Below are positions 18,618-27,312 of a stretch of 64,000 nucleotides of DNA, one piece after another. The stretch comes from Paenibacillus kobensis NBRC 15729 (GTDB taxonomy: Bacteria > Bacillota > Bacilli > Paenibacillales > Paenibacillaceae), in assembly GCF_004000825.1 (NCBI RefSeq), contig NZ_BILZ01000001.1, positions 333,821 through 397,820 on the forward strand, written 5' to 3'. The translations under genes and the position numbers were made by a program. Within the stretch, counting starts at the first letter, position 1; each line of letters starts with the position of its first letter. Below the pieces are notes generated by a model. It ran no database searches, was not told the DNA's origin, and saw nothing but the letters and a program-made list of their open reading frames with translations.

Positions 18618-20012
18618 TTACCGGCGTAGTTTCCGACGTTTGGTTAACATTTTAATCGGGCCCCTTACTAACGTATCCAGCACGGTCTCGCCGTTTACAC
18701 CCGAGAAGAAGTACGGGATACCCATCGTGTGTATTCGGGCTAGATGTGTGAAGAGCATTAGAAATGCAAGTTCCAATCCAATCAGACCGAAAGTCGCTGA
18801 CAGCGTGATGAACGGATAAGTTAGGTACCTCGCCGCGGAGCTCATTTCGTAAGAAGGGATCAGGAACGAAGCGACAGCCGTGAAAGCGACGACTATGAGC
18901 ATCATATTGGAAACAAGATTCGATTGAACAACGACCGTACCGATGACGATACCGCCTACGACACCGATCGTCTGTCCGATTGGGTTCGGCAGCCGAATTG
19001 TTGCTTCTCTTAAGATTTCAAGCGTAATGAGCATCACGACAGCTTCAATAATCGGAGTCATCGCAATATATTGCATCGAGCTTTGCAGCGTTAATGCAAT
19101 ATCGAATGGGATGATTCTCGGGTCGAATGTAACGAGCGCTACATATGCAGCCGGCATACTGATTGCCAGCATAAAACAGACGATTCTTAACAATCGCATG
19201 GAACTGCCAATTAGCCAGCCCAGCTGATAGTCGTCGGCACTCTGGAAGAACGCCCAGAACGTGACAGGCACGATCAGACAATCCGGCGCCCCGTCCGCTA
19301 GTATGACTATTTTGCCGCTCATCAGATAGGCCTTAACTCGGTCCGGTCTTTCAGTGACAAGCATTCTCGGGAACAAAGAAAACTTCTTATCTTGAATCAA
19401 CTCTTGAAGAAATCCAGGTGCTTCGACGAAATCAGTATCCACGCGGCCAATCCGCCGTTCGAATTCCGCAAGAACGTCGTTGTTTACTACCGAACGCAAG
19501 TAAATGACGGCGACATTCGTGTTGGATATCTTGCCGAGCTTGTACGTTCGAACGACGAGATCGGGTGTCGCCACCATCTTCCGCATAAGATTCAGATTCG
19601 TCTGCAAGTTTTCGATTAAAGCTTCATTCGAGCCGCGCAGCACGCGTTCATTGACAGGCAGATTCACGGACCGTTCTTTTTTCAGTTCTGTTCCAAGCAC
19701 ATACAAGGTCGAAGCGCCATCTAGTTGGACGACTGTCTTTCCTTCGACGATCGCCGTAATCGCCTCGTCTAGAATATCCGTCTCACAATAATCCAAAATC
19801 GATACGGCTTCACGAATTTGGGTCCATTGCAGGCTAAGCAGAGGCTGAAGAATATGATTCTGTACGGCTGACGTATCAATCATCGATTCCAAATAATAAA
19901 GGCATAGTTTGCGGCCGTTAACCGTTATAGAGCTCACTTTGAAATCGGAGCTCTCGGATAACCGTTCCCGCAGCATCTTCTCGTTCTGTTCCAGGGACGC
20001 GTGGGAATTCAT
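18618..20012 (-). CDS. GerA-type spore germination protein, A subunit
   Basis: A 464-residue GerA-family subunit. The soluble N-terminal half contains the family motifs PDLVVRTYKLGKISNTNVAV and FPRMLVTERPDRVKAYLMSGKI. A membrane region (about 270-430) includes PTLQSSMQYIAMTPIIEAVV-like helices and the conserved NPIGQTIGVVGGIVIG. First gene of the tricistronic operon. GAGGAG lies 9 nt before the ATG. Upstream, GGAATA (minus strand, 20073-20078) followed 18 nt later by AAAATAG is a weak match to a forespore sigma-G promoter; this assignment is tentative. Confidence 0.93.
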   Translation of the reverse strand: MNSHASLEQNEKMLRERLSESSDFKVSSITVNGRKLCLYYLESMIDTSAVQNHILQPLLSLQWTQIREAVSILDYCETDILDEAITAIVEGKTVVQLDGASTLYVLGTELKKERSVNLPVNERVLRGSNEALIENLQTNLNLMRKMVATPDLVVRTYKLGKISNTNVAVIYLRSVVNNDVLAEFERRIGRVDTDFVEAPGFLQELIQDKKFSLFPRMLVTERPDRVKAYLMSGKIVILADGAPDCLIVPVTFWAFFQSADDYQLGWLIGSSMRLLRIVCFMLAISMPAAYVALVTFDPRIIPFDIALTLQSSMQYIAMTPIIEAVVMLITLEILREATIRLPNPIGQTIGVVGGIVIGTVVVQSNLVSNMMLIVVAFTAVASFLIPSYEMSSAARYLTYPFITLSATFGLIGLELAFLMLFTHLARIHTMGIPYFFSGVNGETVLDTLVRGPIKMLTKRRKLRR

Positions 20013-20103
20013 TCGGATCGCTCCTCAGTCTTAAGCTGAATTTATAGCTATTTTCCCCATATAGAGGCAGGCTATTCCGAGTCAGTTACCCGTTTCCTTG
20101 CAT

Positions 20104-20133
20104 AAAAAAAGGACTCGCATCTCTGCGAATCCT
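20104..20133 (-). terminator. Terminator of mqo
   Basis: A ten-bp stem (20110-20119 with 20124-20133, one mismatch) has a TCTC loop. T7 follows on the minus strand, 16 bp past the mqo stop. Confidence 0.85.
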
Positions 20134-20148
20134 GTGTTAACTCTATTC

Positions 20149-21660
20149 TTAGTGGCTTGCTGGTTCTAACGCAACGCTGTCGGGCAGGCCGAGCGTGCGA
20201 GCCGAATTCGACATAATCTCCTGAATCAATTCAGGGTTCTGCGTCAGCTTCACGCCATAGGATGGAATCATTTCTTTGATCTTTGGTTCCCAAGCTTTCA
20301 GTTGCTGAGGGAAACACTTCTCAATCACTTCAAGCATAACGGAAACAGCTGTTGATGCACCAGGCGATGCGCCGAGCAATGCAGCGATCGAACCGTCTGC
20401 CGCACTGATAACTTCCGTACCGAACTGGAGTGTTCCTTTGCCGCCGGCTTCGGTGTCTTTAATAATCTGTACACGCTGGCCTGCTACGAGCAGATCCCAA
20501 TCCTCGCTCTTCGCATTCGGGACGAATTCACGCAGTGCATTCATACGCTTTTCTTTGGATTGCATGACTTCCTTGATCAGGTAAGTCGTCAGCGGAACGT
20601 TCTTGACGCCTGCAGCCATCATCGTTAGCAGATTGTGCGGTTTTACCGACTTGACTAAATCGAACATCGAACCGAACTTCAGGAACTTCGGTGTGAAGCC
20701 GGCGAACGGTCCGAACAGAAGCGATTCCTTCTTGTCGATCATGCGGGTATCCAGATGCGGAACCGACATCGGAGGCGCACCCACAGGTGCTTTGCCGTAT
20801 ACTTTCGCATTGTGCTGCTTGACGACTTCCGGCTTTTGGCACACCATGAACAGACCGCTGACCGGGAAGCCGCCTACCCCTTTGCCTTCCTCGATGCCGG
20901 ATTTCTGCAGCAAGTGCAGGCTTCCGCCGCCGCCGCCGATGAAGACGAACTTCGCTTTATGGCGCTCGACCGTACCGGTGCCAACATCGCGAATTTTCAG
21001 CTCCCAGGAGCCGTCGCCTGCCCGCTTGATATCATCTACGTTGCGGTTGAATTGAATGCCGACGTTCTTGCTCTTCAGATGATCGAACATCATGCGCGTC
21101 AAAGCGCCGAAGTTAACGTCCGTACCGGCGTCGCTCTTCGTTGCCGCAATCGGCTGATCGACGTTCCGGTCTTTCATCATGAGAGGAATCCACTCTTTCA
21201 GCTTGGCCGGATCATCGGAATACTCCATGCCTTGGAACAGCGGATTGCTCGAAAGTGCTTCGAACCGTTTCTTCAGAAACTTAACGTCCTTCTCGCCTTG
21301 CACGAAGCTCATATGCGGAACGGGTACGATAAAGTCCCGCGGATTACGAATCAGCTTGCTGTTCACAAGGTAAGACCAGAACTGCTTGGATACTTGGAAC
21401 TCTTCGTTGACTTTAATCGCTTTGCTAATATCGATCGAGCCGTCCGACTTCTCCGTGGTATAGTTCAGTTCGCACAGCGAGGAGTGGCCCGTTCCTGCGT
21501 TATTCCATTCGTTAGAGCTCTCTTCACCTGCAATGGCACGCCGCTCGAATACTGTAATTTCCCACTCCGGGTTTAATTCCTTCAGCAGAGCACCGAGCGT
21601 TGCACTCATAATTCCGGCGCCAATTAAGATAACGTCTGTACTTGTTTGTCTGTTGCTCAT
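20149..21660 (-). CDS. mqo: Malate:quinone oxidoreductase
   Basis: A 503-residue FAD-dependent, membrane-associated enzyme that oxidises L-malate to oxaloacetate and passes electrons to the quinone pool, an alternative to NAD malate dehydrogenase. The N-terminal FAD motif is [20 protein letters not shown]. Family signatures include [19 protein letters not shown] (about 51-69), [19 protein letters not shown] (about 240-258) and [19 protein letters not shown] near the C-terminus. Length fits the family (about 490-510). AAGGAAGG precedes the ATG, a promoter is visible upstream and a terminator downstream, so it is monocistronic. Confidence 0.96.
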   Translation of the reverse strand: MSNRQTSTDVILIGAGIMSATLGALLKELNPEWEITVFERRAIAGEESSNEWNNAGTGHSSLCELNYTTEKSDGSIDISKAIKVNEEFQVSKQFWSYLVNSKLIRNPRDFIVPVPHMSFVQGEKDVKFLKKRFEALSSNPLFQGMEYSDDPAKLKEWIPLMMKDRNVDQPIAATKSDAGTDVNFGALTRMMFDHLKSKNVGIQFNRNVDDIKRAGDGSWELKIRDVGTGTVERHKAKFVFIGGGGGSLHLLQKSGIEEGKGVGGFPVSGLFMVCQKPEVVKQHNAKVYGKAPVGAPPMSVPHLDTRMIDKKESLLFGPFAGFTPKFLKFGSMFDLVKSVKPHNLLTMMAAGVKNVPLTTYLIKEVMQSKEKRMNALREFVPNAKSEDWDLLVAGQRVQIIKDTEAGGKGTLQFGTEVISAADGSIAALLGASPGASTAVSVMLEVIEKCFPQQLKAWEPKIKEMIPSYGVKLTQNPELIQEIMSNSARTLGLPDSVALEPASH

Positions 21661-22046
21661 GATTACCTTCCTTACACGCTATTATTTGAAGAAAAGGTGC
21701 TGGCGCTCCATTAGGCTTCATCCAAGCCATCGGGCGGCCATACACCAATCTAGATGGAATGATTGATTACTAAACCTGATTAATTAATATCTATTATATG
21801 ATAGTTTAAACCTTGACGACAAGAATTGCGGACGGATTTATGTTTAGCTTTTACTTGCAGGCCCTAACATAAACAAGACGGCGCATGACTTGTCCGGCAT
21901 GAAGCTTGCATTGCATTGTTGATGATACTCCCAGTTTTATTATTTGTAAAACGAATCTTTTGTATAGGCTTGATTAGAACTTTTAATCGATTTGGAATTG
22001 ACAATCCTTTTCAGCCCGCCAGAAGACCGAAAATAACCAAATAAAA
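21661..22046. other. Intergenic region upstream of mqo
   Basis: About 390 bp between mqo and the esterase terminator, without a supported gene. It holds the mqo promoter (21793-21822). The rest is AT-rich on both sides of a short GC-richer stretch, and I see nothing else assignable. Confidence 0.5.
21793..21822 (-). promoter_or_regulatory. Probable sigma-A promoter of mqo
   Basis: On the minus strand, TTGTCG (21817-21822), an 18-bp spacer and TATAAT (21793-21798) lie about 130 bp upstream of the mqo start. Confidence 0.55.
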
Positions 22047-22065
22047 AAGCCGCATAACGCGGCTT
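22041..22065 (-). terminator. Terminator of the esterase gene
   Basis: AAGCCGC (22047-22053) pairs with GCGGCTT (22059-22065). On the minus strand T6 follows, 22 bp past the stop codon. Confidence 0.85.
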
Positions 22066-22087
22066 CGGATCTATGATAAATGACTGG

Positions 22088-23050
22088 TTAGAACCATTGA
22101 GGACATTGGTTGGCCAAATAACGCAATTTCACTTCCGTCTGCTTAGCTCCCCCTCCCTCATGCCCGTTGAACGGATAAATGACCATTTCCTTGTCGCTCG
22201 TGATGCGGTTATAGGTGGCAAAATACATCTGGGCCGGACACGTCTCGTCCTTCAACGCTACAGAGGCGAGTACGGGGCAAGTAATCCGATCAGCCAGATT
22301 CATCGTATCAAAATAACTTAAGTTATCCATCACCAGATCGGTCTGCTCCGGATGACGCTTCAAATATTCCGTCACTGCGCCGAATGCGCCGTGGCTGCCC
22401 TCGATCCGGCACACCAAATTGCTGTTGCTTGGCACATCGACCATGACAAGCTTCGGACGGTCGTCCAGCGCTGCGACCGCCATGCCAATCGCGCCCCCTT
22501 GGCTTCCGCCTTCAATGATGATTTGATCGGGGTTGATCTCCGGTTGCGCGCAAGCGAAATCGATCGCTTTCAAGCAGTCCATATAGACATAGCGGTAATA
22601 GTACTCCCACTTGTTATGTACGCCTTTGCTCGCCACATTCGCAAGAAACCCGTGCGAATAAGCCGCACTGTTGCCGGTTGCCCCGCCTTGATCCCGGCAG
22701 TCGACCGATAGTACGGCCATGCCCATCATCGCCCACTGCATCAACTCGGACGGCTCTCCCCGGCTCGCTGTAAATCCGTGGTAATGAATCAGGCACGGAT
22801 AGGTTGTCTGGTCTGCAAATGCGGGAACGATCAGCCATCCCCGAATCCTCGTCTCGTCCATCCCGTTATACGAAATATCGTAGACGCGAACATGCTTGCT
22901 CGGATAATCGATTAGCGTCCGCTCCGGCAGCAGAGGAACGTCTTGCGCCTGCTGCAGCGTCGCCGCCCAGAAGGCGTCGAAATCATCTTGCCGCGTCAAC
23001 GGCGGCAAGTACTGGTACAAGTCTTTGGTTACCTGATCGATATATCCCAT
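22088..23050 (-). CDS. Acetyl-xylan esterase / cephalosporin-C deacetylase family hydrolase
   Basis: A 320-residue carbohydrate esterase family 7-like alpha/beta hydrolase that removes acetyl groups from xylo-oligosaccharides or related esters. The oxyanion RGW-type motif is visible as IRGWLIVP, followed by the nucleophile motif EGGSQGGAIG (Ser about residue 185) and a C-terminal Asp/His pair (ASVALKDETCPAQ; FNGHEGGG). There is no signal peptide, so it is cytoplasmic and likely acts on imported oligosaccharides. AAAGGGTG precedes the ATG. It fits the polysaccharide-degrading character of the window but is transcribed alone. Confidence 0.92.
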   Translation of the reverse strand: MGYIDQVTKDLYQYLPPLTRQDDFDAFWAATLQQAQDVPLLPERTLIDYPSKHVRVYDISYNGMDETRIRGWLIVPAFADQTTYPCLIHYHGFTASRGEPSELMQWAMMGMAVLSVDCRDQGGATGNSAAYSHGFLANVASKGVHNKWEYYYRYVYMDCLKAIDFACAQPEINPDQIIIEGGSQGGAIGMAVAALDDRPKLVMVDVPSNSNLVCRIEGSHGAFGAVTEYLKRHPEQTDLVMDNLSYFDTMNLADRITCPVLASVALKDETCPAQMYFATYNRITSDKEMVIYPFNGHEGGGAKQTEVKLRYLANQCPQWF

Positions 23051-23150
23051 GAGAACACCCTTTCGCAGCAGCCATTTGGTAATGGAGTTGCCACTCCACT
23101 ATTTCAAAAGAGCTGTTCCTTCCGTTTATTACCAAATATTGCACGCCGTC

Positions 23151-23663
23151 TCAAGCCTGTTCCTCGCTCGGTACGACAGCATCGCGGATCTGCTCGAACG
23201 TAAGCGGCGTATAATCCCAATGCTCGACGCTGACATTGAAGTAGTTGATCCCTTCATACTTCTGCGAATGAATGTGCCCATGTACATTTACGTAAGGCAT
23301 ATGCTTGTTCATATACATCGGTTCATGCGACAGGAAGAAGAAATCCTTGTAGATGATCGGATGCTCGCTCACTTCGTCGAAGCCGGCATCCAGCCACCAC
23401 GTACGCGACCGCCCACGGTCATGGTTGCCTAGTATGAGATGCTTATATCCGTTCAACCGGGATACGATCGCTGTTGTCTTTTCTTTATTGAGGAAAGAGA
23501 AATCGCCCAAATGAAACACTTTGTCCTTCTTGCCGACGACGGCGTTCCACTTCTCAATCATCACTTCGTTCATCTCGTCGGCGTTGGCGAACGGCCGCGA
23601 TTCGAAATCGATGATATGCTTGTGGCCAAAATGATGGTCTGATATAAAAAATACGTTCTGCAA
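23151..23663 (-). CDS. Calcineurin-like metallophosphoesterase
   Basis: A 170-residue dinuclear-metal phosphoesterase. The motifs occur in the expected order: FISDHHFGH (metal-binding D-x-H), VFHLGDFSF (GD), LILGNHDRG (GNHD), FFLSHEPMY and VNVHGHIHS (GHxH). The small size and the N-terminal SDHHFGHKHII resemble phage and bacterial metallophosphatases with unknown substrates. I place the start at TTG 23663, with AAGGGAG 8 nt upstream; the GTG at 23672 would lie immediately after that site. Monocistronic. Confidence 0.92.
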   Translation of the reverse strand: MQNVFFISDHHFGHKHIIDFESRPFANADEMNEVMIEKWNAVVGKKDKVFHLGDFSFLNKEKTTAIVSRLNGYKHLILGNHDRGRSRTWWLDAGFDEVSEHPIIYKDFFFLSHEPMYMNKHMPYVNVHGHIHSQKYEGINYFNVSVEHWDYTPLTFEQIRDAVVPSEEQA

Positions 23664-23772
23664 AGTTCCCACTCCCTTACCCGAAGCAAATAGCCAATCC
23701 TGTACATTAGCGTACTCGAATTGTCTATTATTGTCTATTCCGCGTTCGGCGCAGGCTTATGCTTCCCCCTTC

Positions 23773-24585
23773 TTACAGAAGGAAGATCCAGAACAACACC
23801 GCGAGGAAGAACCGGTAGACTGCAAACGGGATGAGCCGTACACGCTCGATCAACTTCAAGAAAAACTTAATGGCGAACAACGCAGTAATAAACGATGTGA
23901 CAAAGCCGGTAATGAACAAAGGAAGATCATCCGATGTCAAAGAGCTCCAGCTTTCATACAGATCTTTGCCCGAAGCGCCTACCATAATCGGAACGGCCAT
24001 GATGAACGTAAACTCGGCCGCCGTTTTATGATTCATGCCGCTGAGAAGACCGCCCGATAAAGTCGCGCCGGAAAGCGAGAATCCCGGGAAGAGCGCCAGC
24101 ATCTGGAACAGACCGATAATGAAAGCCTGCTTGTAAGTAATCTGGTCGATCGTTTCGGTTGCAGGCTTCTTCCATTTCAGCTTCTCGGCCAATATCATAA
24201 GCAGGCCGCCCAGAATCAAGGTGATCACGACGGTCCGTGCACTGAACAGCTCGTGCTTGATGGTATCATAGAACAACATACCGCCGACTCCGAACGGAAC
24301 CATTCCAATGATGATATGGATGAGGTTCATTTGGCTCCCGCCGTTTGCTTGTGCACTTGCGGCGGTACTCTTTAGCCCGATAAGGCCAAGCATTTTTCTC
24401 CAGAACACGACGACGACAGCCAGGATCGACCCAAGCTGAACGATAATTTCGAACGTGCTGGCGCGCACCGTTCCCTCGAAACCGAGCAAATGTCCGACAA
24501 GAATCATATGTCCGGTCGAAGATACAGGCGCAAACTCTGTAAGTCCTTCCACGATGCCTAGTATTAGTCCGATTAAGATGTCCAT
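23773..24585 (-). CDS. uppP: UppP/BacA-family undecaprenyl-diphosphatase homologue with altered motif
   Basis: A 270-residue integral membrane protein of the BacA/UppP family, which dephosphorylates undecaprenyl diphosphate to recycle the cell-wall lipid carrier and confers bacitracin tolerance. The first motif is intact ([14 protein letters not shown], near the N-terminus). The second, usually PGxSRSG, here reads PGFSLSG: the conserved Arg is replaced by Leu (codon CTT). The rest of the fold is kept (about eight hydrophobic segments). AAGGAG precedes the ATG. The substitution affects a residue thought to bind phosphate, so activity may be changed. Confidence 0.9.
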   Translation of the reverse strand: MDILIGLILGIVEGLTEFAPVSSTGHMILVGHLLGFEGTVRASTFEIIVQLGSILAVVVVFWRKMLGLIGLKSTAASAQANGGSQMNLIHIIIGMVPFGVGGMLFYDTIKHELFSARTVVITLILGGLLMILAEKLKWKKPATETIDQITYKQAFIIGLFQMLALFPGFSLSGATLSGGLLSGMNHKTAAEFTFIMAVPIMVGASGKDLYESWSSLTSDDLPLFITGFVTSFITALFAIKFFLKLIERVRLIPFAVYRFFLAVLFWIFLL

Positions 24586-24841
24586 AACCTTCTCCTTTGG
24601 TTTATTGTCCTTCCTATCACGATCCGATCGGATAATAAGCTTCGAATTGTTCCTTACAATATCGTAAGGTTACGCGTTTATCGAAACACAAAAACCCATA
24701 GCTTCGCTTGTAATACGAGGTCAATGCCTCAACCAGCTCGAACATGGTCATTGAGGGCAGTGGGAGTATAGTATTGGTGACGGGGTCGCTGCCCCAAAAA
24801 AGCTGACGTTCTCCCGGCTACCTCCATCATAGATCGGCCAT

Positions 24842-24875
24842 AAAAAAAAGGCCGACCAGAAATCTCTGGCTGACC
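24842..24875 (-). terminator. Terminator of the glycosylase-like gene
   Basis: An 11-bp stem with wobble pairs (24850-24860 with 24865-24875). T8 follows on the minus strand. Confidence 0.7.
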
Positions 24876-24890
24876 TAATAATACGAAAAG

Positions 24891-24925
24891 CATTTGCCGT
24901 AGACTTAATAAGTCTACGACAAATG
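24891..24925. repeat. 17-bp near-perfect inverted repeat
   Basis: CATTTGCCGTAGACTTA (24891-24907) and its reverse complement with one mismatch (24909-24925) are separated by a single base. It has no T-run and is separate from the terminator next to it. It could be a cruciform, a regulator site or a processing hairpin. Confidence 0.7.
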
Positions 24926-24956
24926 CAGCATAAGATTGAATCTTGTATATCAAGTT

Positions 24957-25712
24957 TTAGATACTGATTCGTTCAGGAAAGCCAGCCCGGCTCCACAACC
25001 ACAATGGCGTATGGACATCAATAGGCGCTAGCCCGCTGCCCTCAAGCGCTTGCTCCCAGGCAAGCGCGGCTTGTTCACGGTTCTCCGCCGATCCTTCCAA
25101 TATACTCGCAGGACATAAGCCCAGACGGACCGTCGCTTGTAAAATATGCGTATCCGGCGCTATCGTAATAAGCTCACGAGATTTCCATTGTACTGCCGTA
25201 TAAGACTCTAACACGTATAACCAATAGTTAAAAATTTTCGGTCCGGACAAGTACGGGAATTCCTTCTTCCGGCTTTGTTGAACAATCGTCTTCAATGGGG
25301 CTATATCATAATCAACAGATTGGAGAAGCCCCTGCACATTTGCCCCTGGCGATGAATTGACAATCCCGCTTGCGACGCTTTGCCAGATCTGAGGATGGCG
25401 ATTGGGCTGCAGAGCGATCCGATGCGCTAGCAATGCTCCCCGCAGATCTTCTATGTCTCTGCCCCAAGCCTCACGAGGGTCAAATACCCAACGCAGTTGT
25501 TCTTCCTGATAGGTTCTTGCAACAGCCTCCCATAATGCATAGGAATTCCGCTGATAATTGAGCGCCATACCAAGTGTAATCACATTCATGAACTCGTGCT
25601 CAGGTACGATGCCCAGCAGTATATCTTCTGGCATTACTTCACCGCCCAGAAGCCCGTTTGCGTGCATATTCATTAACAACTTAACATCATTAATTAACTC
25701 AACTTGAGCCAT
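24957..25712 (-). CDS. Hypothetical protein, possibly HhH-type DNA glycosylase-like
   Basis: A 251-residue, mostly helical soluble protein. From about residue 160 to 220 the sequence FPYLSGPKIFNYWLYVLE and ITIAPDTHILQATVRLG resembles the helix-hairpin-helix and K/D region of archaeal AGOG-type 8-oxoguanine glycosylases, where a Lys in the HhH hairpin and a following Asp are catalytic; here K (of GPKIF) and D (of PDTH) are in about the right order. This is inference from pattern only. The ATG at 25712 is preceded by GAGGTG; a longer reading frame starts further upstream without a site. Confidence 0.6.
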   Translation of the reverse strand: MAQVELINDVKLLMNMHANGLLGGEVMPEDILLGIVPEHEFMNVITLGMALNYQRNSYALWEAVARTYQEEQLRWVFDPREAWGRDIEDLRGALLAHRIALQPNRHPQIWQSVASGIVNSSPGANVQGLLQSVDYDIAPLKTIVQQSRKKEFPYLSGPKIFNYWLYVLESYTAVQWKSRELITIAPDTHILQATVRLGLCPASILEGSAENREQAALAWEQALEGSGLAPIDVHTPLWLWSRAGFPERISI

Positions 25713-25853
25713 TACGCACCTCGTTCGATTATCGTCAGCGAGCAGCAAACCGATGAAACTTTATCATCTATCCAAGATAGCTGCATTCACAAGAGTTCGT
25801 CAATCGAACGATGCTTTTTAGCTCATAGTTTCCCAAGTCGTCGTATATTCGTA

Positions 25854-27047
25854 TCACACATTCGGCAGCCTATCCTCGAACTGGCGCCAATCGCTCTTCA
25901 TCTCTTGATCTGTTAATAGACAGTGGTCAAGCGACTTCGAGATCTGATCCCGGTCCATATCGATCCCGATAAACACAACTTTGTTAACGCGGTCTCCGTG
26001 CGTATCGTCCCAATGCTTGATCTGCGCCGCCTCATCGGCAAGCAAAGCTTGCTGTTCCTCTTCCGGAAGAGCCGCTGCCCAGTAACCCGCTGGCCCGATC
26101 TGAATAGAAGGCCCCGCTTGGCTGAAATGCTGAGCTATATTGTTCCGGGTCGCAAGCCAGAGAATGCCTTTCGCGCGGACGATTTGCGCCGGCCATTCTT
26201 CCATCCAGTTCTTTAACCGCGACGGTTCAAAAGGACGGCATCGTTCATAGACGAACGATGCGATACCGTACTCCTCTGTCTCCGGCGTATGAGCTTCCTT
26301 CGCCATTTCCTGCATCCATCCAGCCGATGTGCTGGATCGCTCGAAGTCGAACAGCCCCGTGTTTAGTATATCCGCAGACGCGATTCGGCCCTGCTCGGCA
26401 CGAATCATCCGGGCGCTCGGCTGAAGACTCCGAAGCACGTTTTCTAGCTTGGCCAATTCATCCTGACTCACCAAGTCGCACTTATTCAATACAAGCACGT
26501 CACAGAACTCAATCTGATCGATCAATAAGTCGACGACATCGCGCGCATCCTCTTCCCCCACAGCCTGGCTCCGGTCCAGCAGAGATTCACCCGAAGCGTA
26601 ATCGTGCCAGAACCGGTAAGCATCAACGACCGTAACCATGCAATCCAGCCGGCAATATTGTGACAAATCGATCCCGGCTTCATCATCCCGGTAACTGAAC
26701 GTCTGCGCGACGGGCAGCGGCTCGCCCACCCCGGTTGACTCGATCAAGATGTAATCGTATTTATCCTCTAAGGCCAATCTCTCCACTTCCTGAAGCAGAT
26801 CGTCACGAAGCGTGCAGCAAATGCAGCCGTTCGACATTTCGACCAGCCGCTCGTTCGTTCGCGAAATACCGCCGCCTTCTCGAATCAACTCTGCATCGAT
26901 GTTCACTTCGCTAAGATCGTTGACGATGACGGCCACTTTCAGACCGTCACGGTTATGTAGAACATGATTTAGAATCGTCGTTTTTCCAGCTCCGAGATAA
27001 CCGCTTAATACGGTGACTGGCAGTTTCGTTCTTTTTTTAGTTTCCAA
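25854..27047 (-). CDS. zagA: COG0523 GTPase, Zur-regulated zinc metallochaperone (ZagA/YciC-like)
   Basis: A G3E-family GTPase (397 residues) thought to deliver zinc to client enzymes under zinc limitation. Visible motifs: Walker A GYLGAGKTT, the zinc-binding CxCC in NGCICCTLRDDL, ESTGVGEP (G3), NKCDL (G4), and a C-terminal CobW domain (about 290-397). Length equals that of Bacillus subtilis ZagA (YciC). Two Zur boxes lie upstream, which strongly supports the assignment. The ribosome-binding site AAAGGAG abuts the ATG at 27056, so TTG at 27047, 9 nt downstream of it, is the more probable start. Confidence 0.93.
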   Translation of the reverse strand: METKKRTKLPVTVLSGYLGAGKTTILNHVLHNRDGLKVAVIVNDLSEVNIDAELIREGGGISRTNERLVEMSNGCICCTLRDDLLQEVERLALEDKYDYILIESTGVGEPLPVAQTFSYRDDEAGIDLSQYCRLDCMVTVVDAYRFWHDYASGESLLDRSQAVGEEDARDVVDLLIDQIEFCDVLVLNKCDLVSQDELAKLENVLRSLQPSARMIRAEQGRIASADILNTGLFDFERSSTSAGWMQEMAKEAHTPETEEYGIASFVYERCRPFEPSRLKNWMEEWPAQIVRAKGILWLATRNNIAQHFSQAGPSIQIGPAGYWAAALPEEEQQALLADEAAQIKHWDDTHGDRVNKVVFIGIDMDRDQISKSLDHCLLTDQEMKSDWRQFEDRLPNV

Positions 27048-27062
27048 TTCAACCATCTCCTT

Positions 27063-27083
27063 TAAGTGTAATCATTACGATTA
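27063..27083 (-). promoter_or_regulatory. Zur box 2 (gene-proximal)
   Basis: TAAGTGTAATCATTACGATTA matches the Bacillus Zur operator core (TCGTAATnATTACGA) with a substitution in the left arm. It lies directly before the ribosome-binding site of the zagA-like gene, where bound repressor would block transcription. Confidence 0.88.
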
Positions 27084-27152
27084 GAGGTTACAACTTCAGA
27101 TTATTGAGCAGAACTTTTCGGTAGACGCTTAATAAAAATGTTCATGCCTCTC

Positions 27153-27179
27153 TTTTAATCGTAATTATTACGATTAAAA
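27153..27179 (-). promoter_or_regulatory. Zur box 1 (perfect palindrome)
   Basis: A perfect 27-bp palindrome with 13-bp arms; the core TCGTAATTATTACGA is an exact Zur operator. Together with the box at 27063-27083 it gives the two-site arrangement known for yciC (zagA), which allows graded repression by zinc. Confidence 0.93.
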
Positions 27180-27235
27180 TCGATAATACTATCGAACGAA
27201 AAGGGATGTCAAGCGTCCCTGATCTTATCTTTTAT

Positions 27236-27285
27236 ACTTAACAACATTAAAAGCCACGAATTCGAGGCTTTTAATGTTGTTAAGT
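27236..27285. repeat. 20-bp perfect inverted repeat, probable terminator
   Basis: Arms 27236-27255 and 27266-27285 are perfectly complementary, and the 10-nt loop itself contains the palindrome CGAATTCG. It lies between the stop codon of the sensor kinase (27313) and the Zur-controlled promoter region. It probably ends the ABC/two-component operon, although the T-run is short. Confidence 0.75.
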
Positions 27286-27312
27286 AATACATTTAATAAG
27301 GTTAATTATGCG

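Larger units (their letters stand above)
24586..24956. other. Intergenic region with two hairpins
   Basis: About 370 bp without a convincing gene. It contains the terminator at 24842-24875, an inverted repeat at 24891-24925 and the unlocated uppP promoter. A 74-codon frame on the minus strand runs through both hairpins and lacks a ribosome-binding site; I do not accept it. Confidence 0.5.

Noticed and set aside
24729..24953. 74-codon minus-strand frame
   Set aside because: It runs through a terminator and an inverted repeat and has no ribosome-binding site.
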